Assembly (NCBI GenBank): GCA_023450775.1
Contig: JAEXGP010000151.1
Location: 1 to 15,304, forward strand
Direction: 5' to 3'
DNA: 15,304 nt
Source of the DNA: Actinomycetes bacterium
GTDB lineage: Bacteria; Actinomycetota; Acidimicrobiia; Acidimicrobiales; Microtrichaceae
Below the pieces are notes generated by a model, which ran no database searches, was not told the origin of the DNA, and saw only the letters and a program-made list of their open reading frames with translations. Within the stretch, counting starts at the first letter, position 1, and each line of letters opens with the position of its first letter. Positions 14,227 to 15,304 of this stretch are shown here, piece by piece. Position numbers and translations under genes: made by a program.

Positions 14227-14510
14227 GCGCCGCACCGGACCGCGGACCCGACGGCCAGGACCGGACCCCGGAGCCCTCCGAGCTCGGCCGGCTGCCCGAC
14301 GGCGACCACGCCGCCGCCGAGCGCGGCGACCACGGGGAGTCCGTGGACGACGTGGCCGACTCCACGCCGCCCGCCGGTGACCCCGTGCCGCAGGAGCAAC
14401 CGACCGACGAGTTCCCGGACGCCGGCGACGCCCGCGACGGGGGTCAGACCGATGACCCGTCCGAGCACCATCGCTGGGGCGACACCGCGTACGGAGTCGC
14501 TGTCGAGTGA
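14223..14510 (+). CDS. 95-aa acidic hydrophilic small protein
   Basis: The protein begins MSAAPDRGPDGQDRTPEPSEL and is rich in Asp, Glu, Pro and Gly, with no cysteine or hydrophobic segment. The C-terminus is more distinctive: HHRWGDTAYGVAVE, the only part that looks ordered and perhaps a short interaction motif. It overlaps the 66-aa gene by 4 nt (ATGA), the usual sign of a real coupled pair. The DNA shows a GC-rich third-position bias in this frame. I know no function. A 22-bp inverted repeat begins at its stop codon, and the hemerythrin promoter follows. Confidence 0.65.
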   Translation: MSAAPDRGPDGQDRTPEPSELGRLPDGDHAAAERGDHGESVDDVADSTPPAGDPVPQEQPTDEFPDAGDARDGGQTDDPSEHHRWGDTAYGVAVE

Positions 14511-14528
14511 CCGTGCGAACGTGGTCAC
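14507..14528. repeat. Inverted repeat between the small-protein pair and hemerythrin
   Basis: GTGACC (14507-14512) and GGTCAC (14523-14528) are complementary around a 10-nt centre. The left arm contains the TGA stop of the 95-aa gene, and the right arm ends 5 nt before the GGTTG -35 of the hemerythrin promoter. It could be a weak terminator hairpin or an operator. The short arms leave chance possible. Confidence 0.35.
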
Positions 14529-14533
14529 ACGCT

Positions 14534-14559
14534 GGTTGAGCCTCCGGAGTGCCGGGTAG
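14534..14559 (+). promoter_or_regulatory. SigB/SigF-like promoter of the hemerythrin gene
   Basis: GGTTG (14534-14538), a 15-nt spacer and GGGTAG (14554-14559) give the best match in the window to the mycobacterial SigF pattern (GGTTT-N15-17-GGGTA). The -10 ends 10 nt before the ATG at 14570 and there is no clear Shine-Dalgarno. Confidence 0.65.
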
Positions 14560-14569
14560 GCGCGGGGCC

Positions 14570-15304
14570 ATGGACGCCATCACACTCCTGAAGAAGGACC
14601 ATCGCACCGTCGAGCAGCTGTTCCGCCGCTACGAGCAGGCGGGCGACCGGGCCTACGCCGAGAAGCGGAAGATCGTCGACCGCATCATCGAGGAGCTGGC
14701 GCAGCACGCCGCCATCGAGGAGCAGGTCTTCTACCCCGCCGCCCGTCGCGAGGCGGACGCGGACGACATGGCGCTCGAGGCCATCGAGGAGCACCACATC
14801 GTGAAGTGGGAGCTCTCGGAGCTGGAGCGCATGGACCCGGCCGACGAGCGCTTCGACGCCAAGGTGCGCGTCCTCATCGAGAACGTGCGTCACCACGTGT
14901 CGGAGGAGGAGTCCGAGTTCTTCCCGAAGGTCCGTGAGGAGATCGGCCGCAACGAGCTCGGCGAGATCGGCGACGCCATGCAGGCGGCGCGCCGCGGCGC
15001 CCCGTCGCACCCGCACCCCCGCGCCCCGCAGACCGCCCCGTTGAACCTCGTCGCCGGCCCGGTCCTGGGCATGGTCGACCTGGTCATGGACACCGCGAAG
15101 GGCGCCGTGGCCGGCGTCGTGCGCGCCGGCGGCGACCTCGTCGGCCGCGTCCGCGGCGAGCCGGCGCCTCAGCCCGCCACCAACGGCTCGTCCCGCGTCC
15201 GCCGCACCGCGGACCAGGTGCGCGAGACCGCAGCCGACGCTGCGGACCGGGCGACCGGGCCTACGCCGAGAAGCGGAAGATCGTCGACCGCATCATCGAG
15301 GAGC
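14570..15304 (+). CDS. Hemerythrin HHE domain protein, 3' end open and doubtful
   Basis: 245 codons are open to the window edge with no stop. The N-terminal 130 residues form a four-helix hemerythrin domain with the expected di-iron ligands: H11 (KKDHRTVE), H46 and E50 (AQHAAIEEQVFYP), H75/H76 (EEHH) and H108/H109 with E112-E114 (VRHHVSEEE). Such proteins bind O2, NO or peroxide, or store iron. After a His/Pro-rich linker (about 145-155) there is a Gly/Val/Ala-rich segment (NLVAGPVLGMVDLVMDTAKG, then AVAGVVRAGGDLVGRV) that could be amphipathic and membrane-associated. The last 57 bases repeat 14640-14696 exactly but in another frame, so residues beyond about 226 may be an assembly error. The stress-type promoter and lack of a Shine-Dalgarno suggest SigB/SigF-type control. 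Confidence 0.88.
   Translation, partial: MDAITLLKKDHRTVEQLFRRYEQAGDRAYAEKRKIVDRIIEELAQHAAIEEQVFYPAARREADADDMALEAIEEHHIVKWELSELERMDPADERFDAKVRVLIENVRHHVSEEESEFFPKVREEIGRNELGEIGDAMQAARRGAPSHPHPRAPQTAPLNLVAGPVLGMVDLVMDTAKGAVAGVVRAGGDLVGRVRGEPAPQPATNGSSRVRRTADQVRETAADAADRATGPTPRSGRSSTASSRS
14640..14696. repeat. Internal copy of the 57-bp repeat that ends the window
   Basis: These 57 bases, encoding hemerythrin residues 24-42, recur without a mismatch at 15248-15304. Here they encode sensible hemerythrin helix sequence, so this is taken as the authentic copy. Confidence 0.9.
15248..15304. repeat. Terminal 57-bp exact repeat, probable assembly artefact
   Basis: An exact copy of 14640-14696 sits at the very end of the window. 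Relative to the hemerythrin ATG it lies in a different reading phase, so it encodes Ser/Arg-rich nonsense here. The length is about that of a common de Bruijn k-mer, and it ends flush with the sequence. Confidence 0.85.

Overview
The window is very GC-rich, densely coded bacterial DNA. Gene content points to an actinomycete: two F420-dependent luciferase-like oxidoreductases, a DUF222/13E12-type HNH protein, and DUF3556, DUF4235 and DUF6328 family proteins. A free-living Acidimicrobiia-like lineage is my best guess, but family-level placement is inference. There is no rRNA, tRNA, CRISPR array or insertion sequence, and no gap over 300 bases lacks a gene.

Layout. 1-209 (-): truncated DUF4235 membrane protein. 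294-3878 (-): large secreted beta-propeller/FN3/LamG/PKD protein. 3995-4975 (-) and 5029-5379 (-): F420 oxidoreductase preceded by a small HNH protein with an altered catalytic motif. 5505-6956 (+): DUF222-HNH protein whose start codon lies in the spacer of a perfect LexA (SOS) box. 7073-7923 (-): SRPBCC/ArsR two-gene operon with a palindromic operator, also wrapped around its start codon. 8065-8901 (-): polysaccharide deacetylase lipoprotein, followed by a strong hairpin. 9004-11770 (+): DUF3556 membrane protein and a zinc alcohol dehydrogenase, likely an operon. 11851-15304: DUF6328 membrane protein, a 49-aa acidic protein, a divergent small-protein cluster that includes an FGD-like F420 oxidoreductase, and a hemerythrin that runs off the window.

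The most interesting pattern is regulatory. Six transcription units (DUF4235, DUF6328, the 49-aa ORF, the 67-aa protein/FGD-like operon, the 66/95-aa pair, hemerythrin) carry a GGGTAG or GGGTAC element just upstream. Four of these also have a GTTT-like -35 at 15-16 nt, as in actinobacterial SigB/SigF general-stress promoters. In four units the hexamer ends 9-10 nt before the start codon and no good Shine-Dalgarno is visible, suggesting nearly leaderless stress transcripts. The two units with more distant hexamers have clear Shine-Dalgarno sequences. I read 11.8-15.3 kb as a probable general-stress island.

Caution: the last 57 bases exactly repeat an internal hemerythrin segment in a different reading frame. 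The right edge may therefore be an assembly artefact, and the hemerythrin C-terminus should not be trusted past about residue 226.
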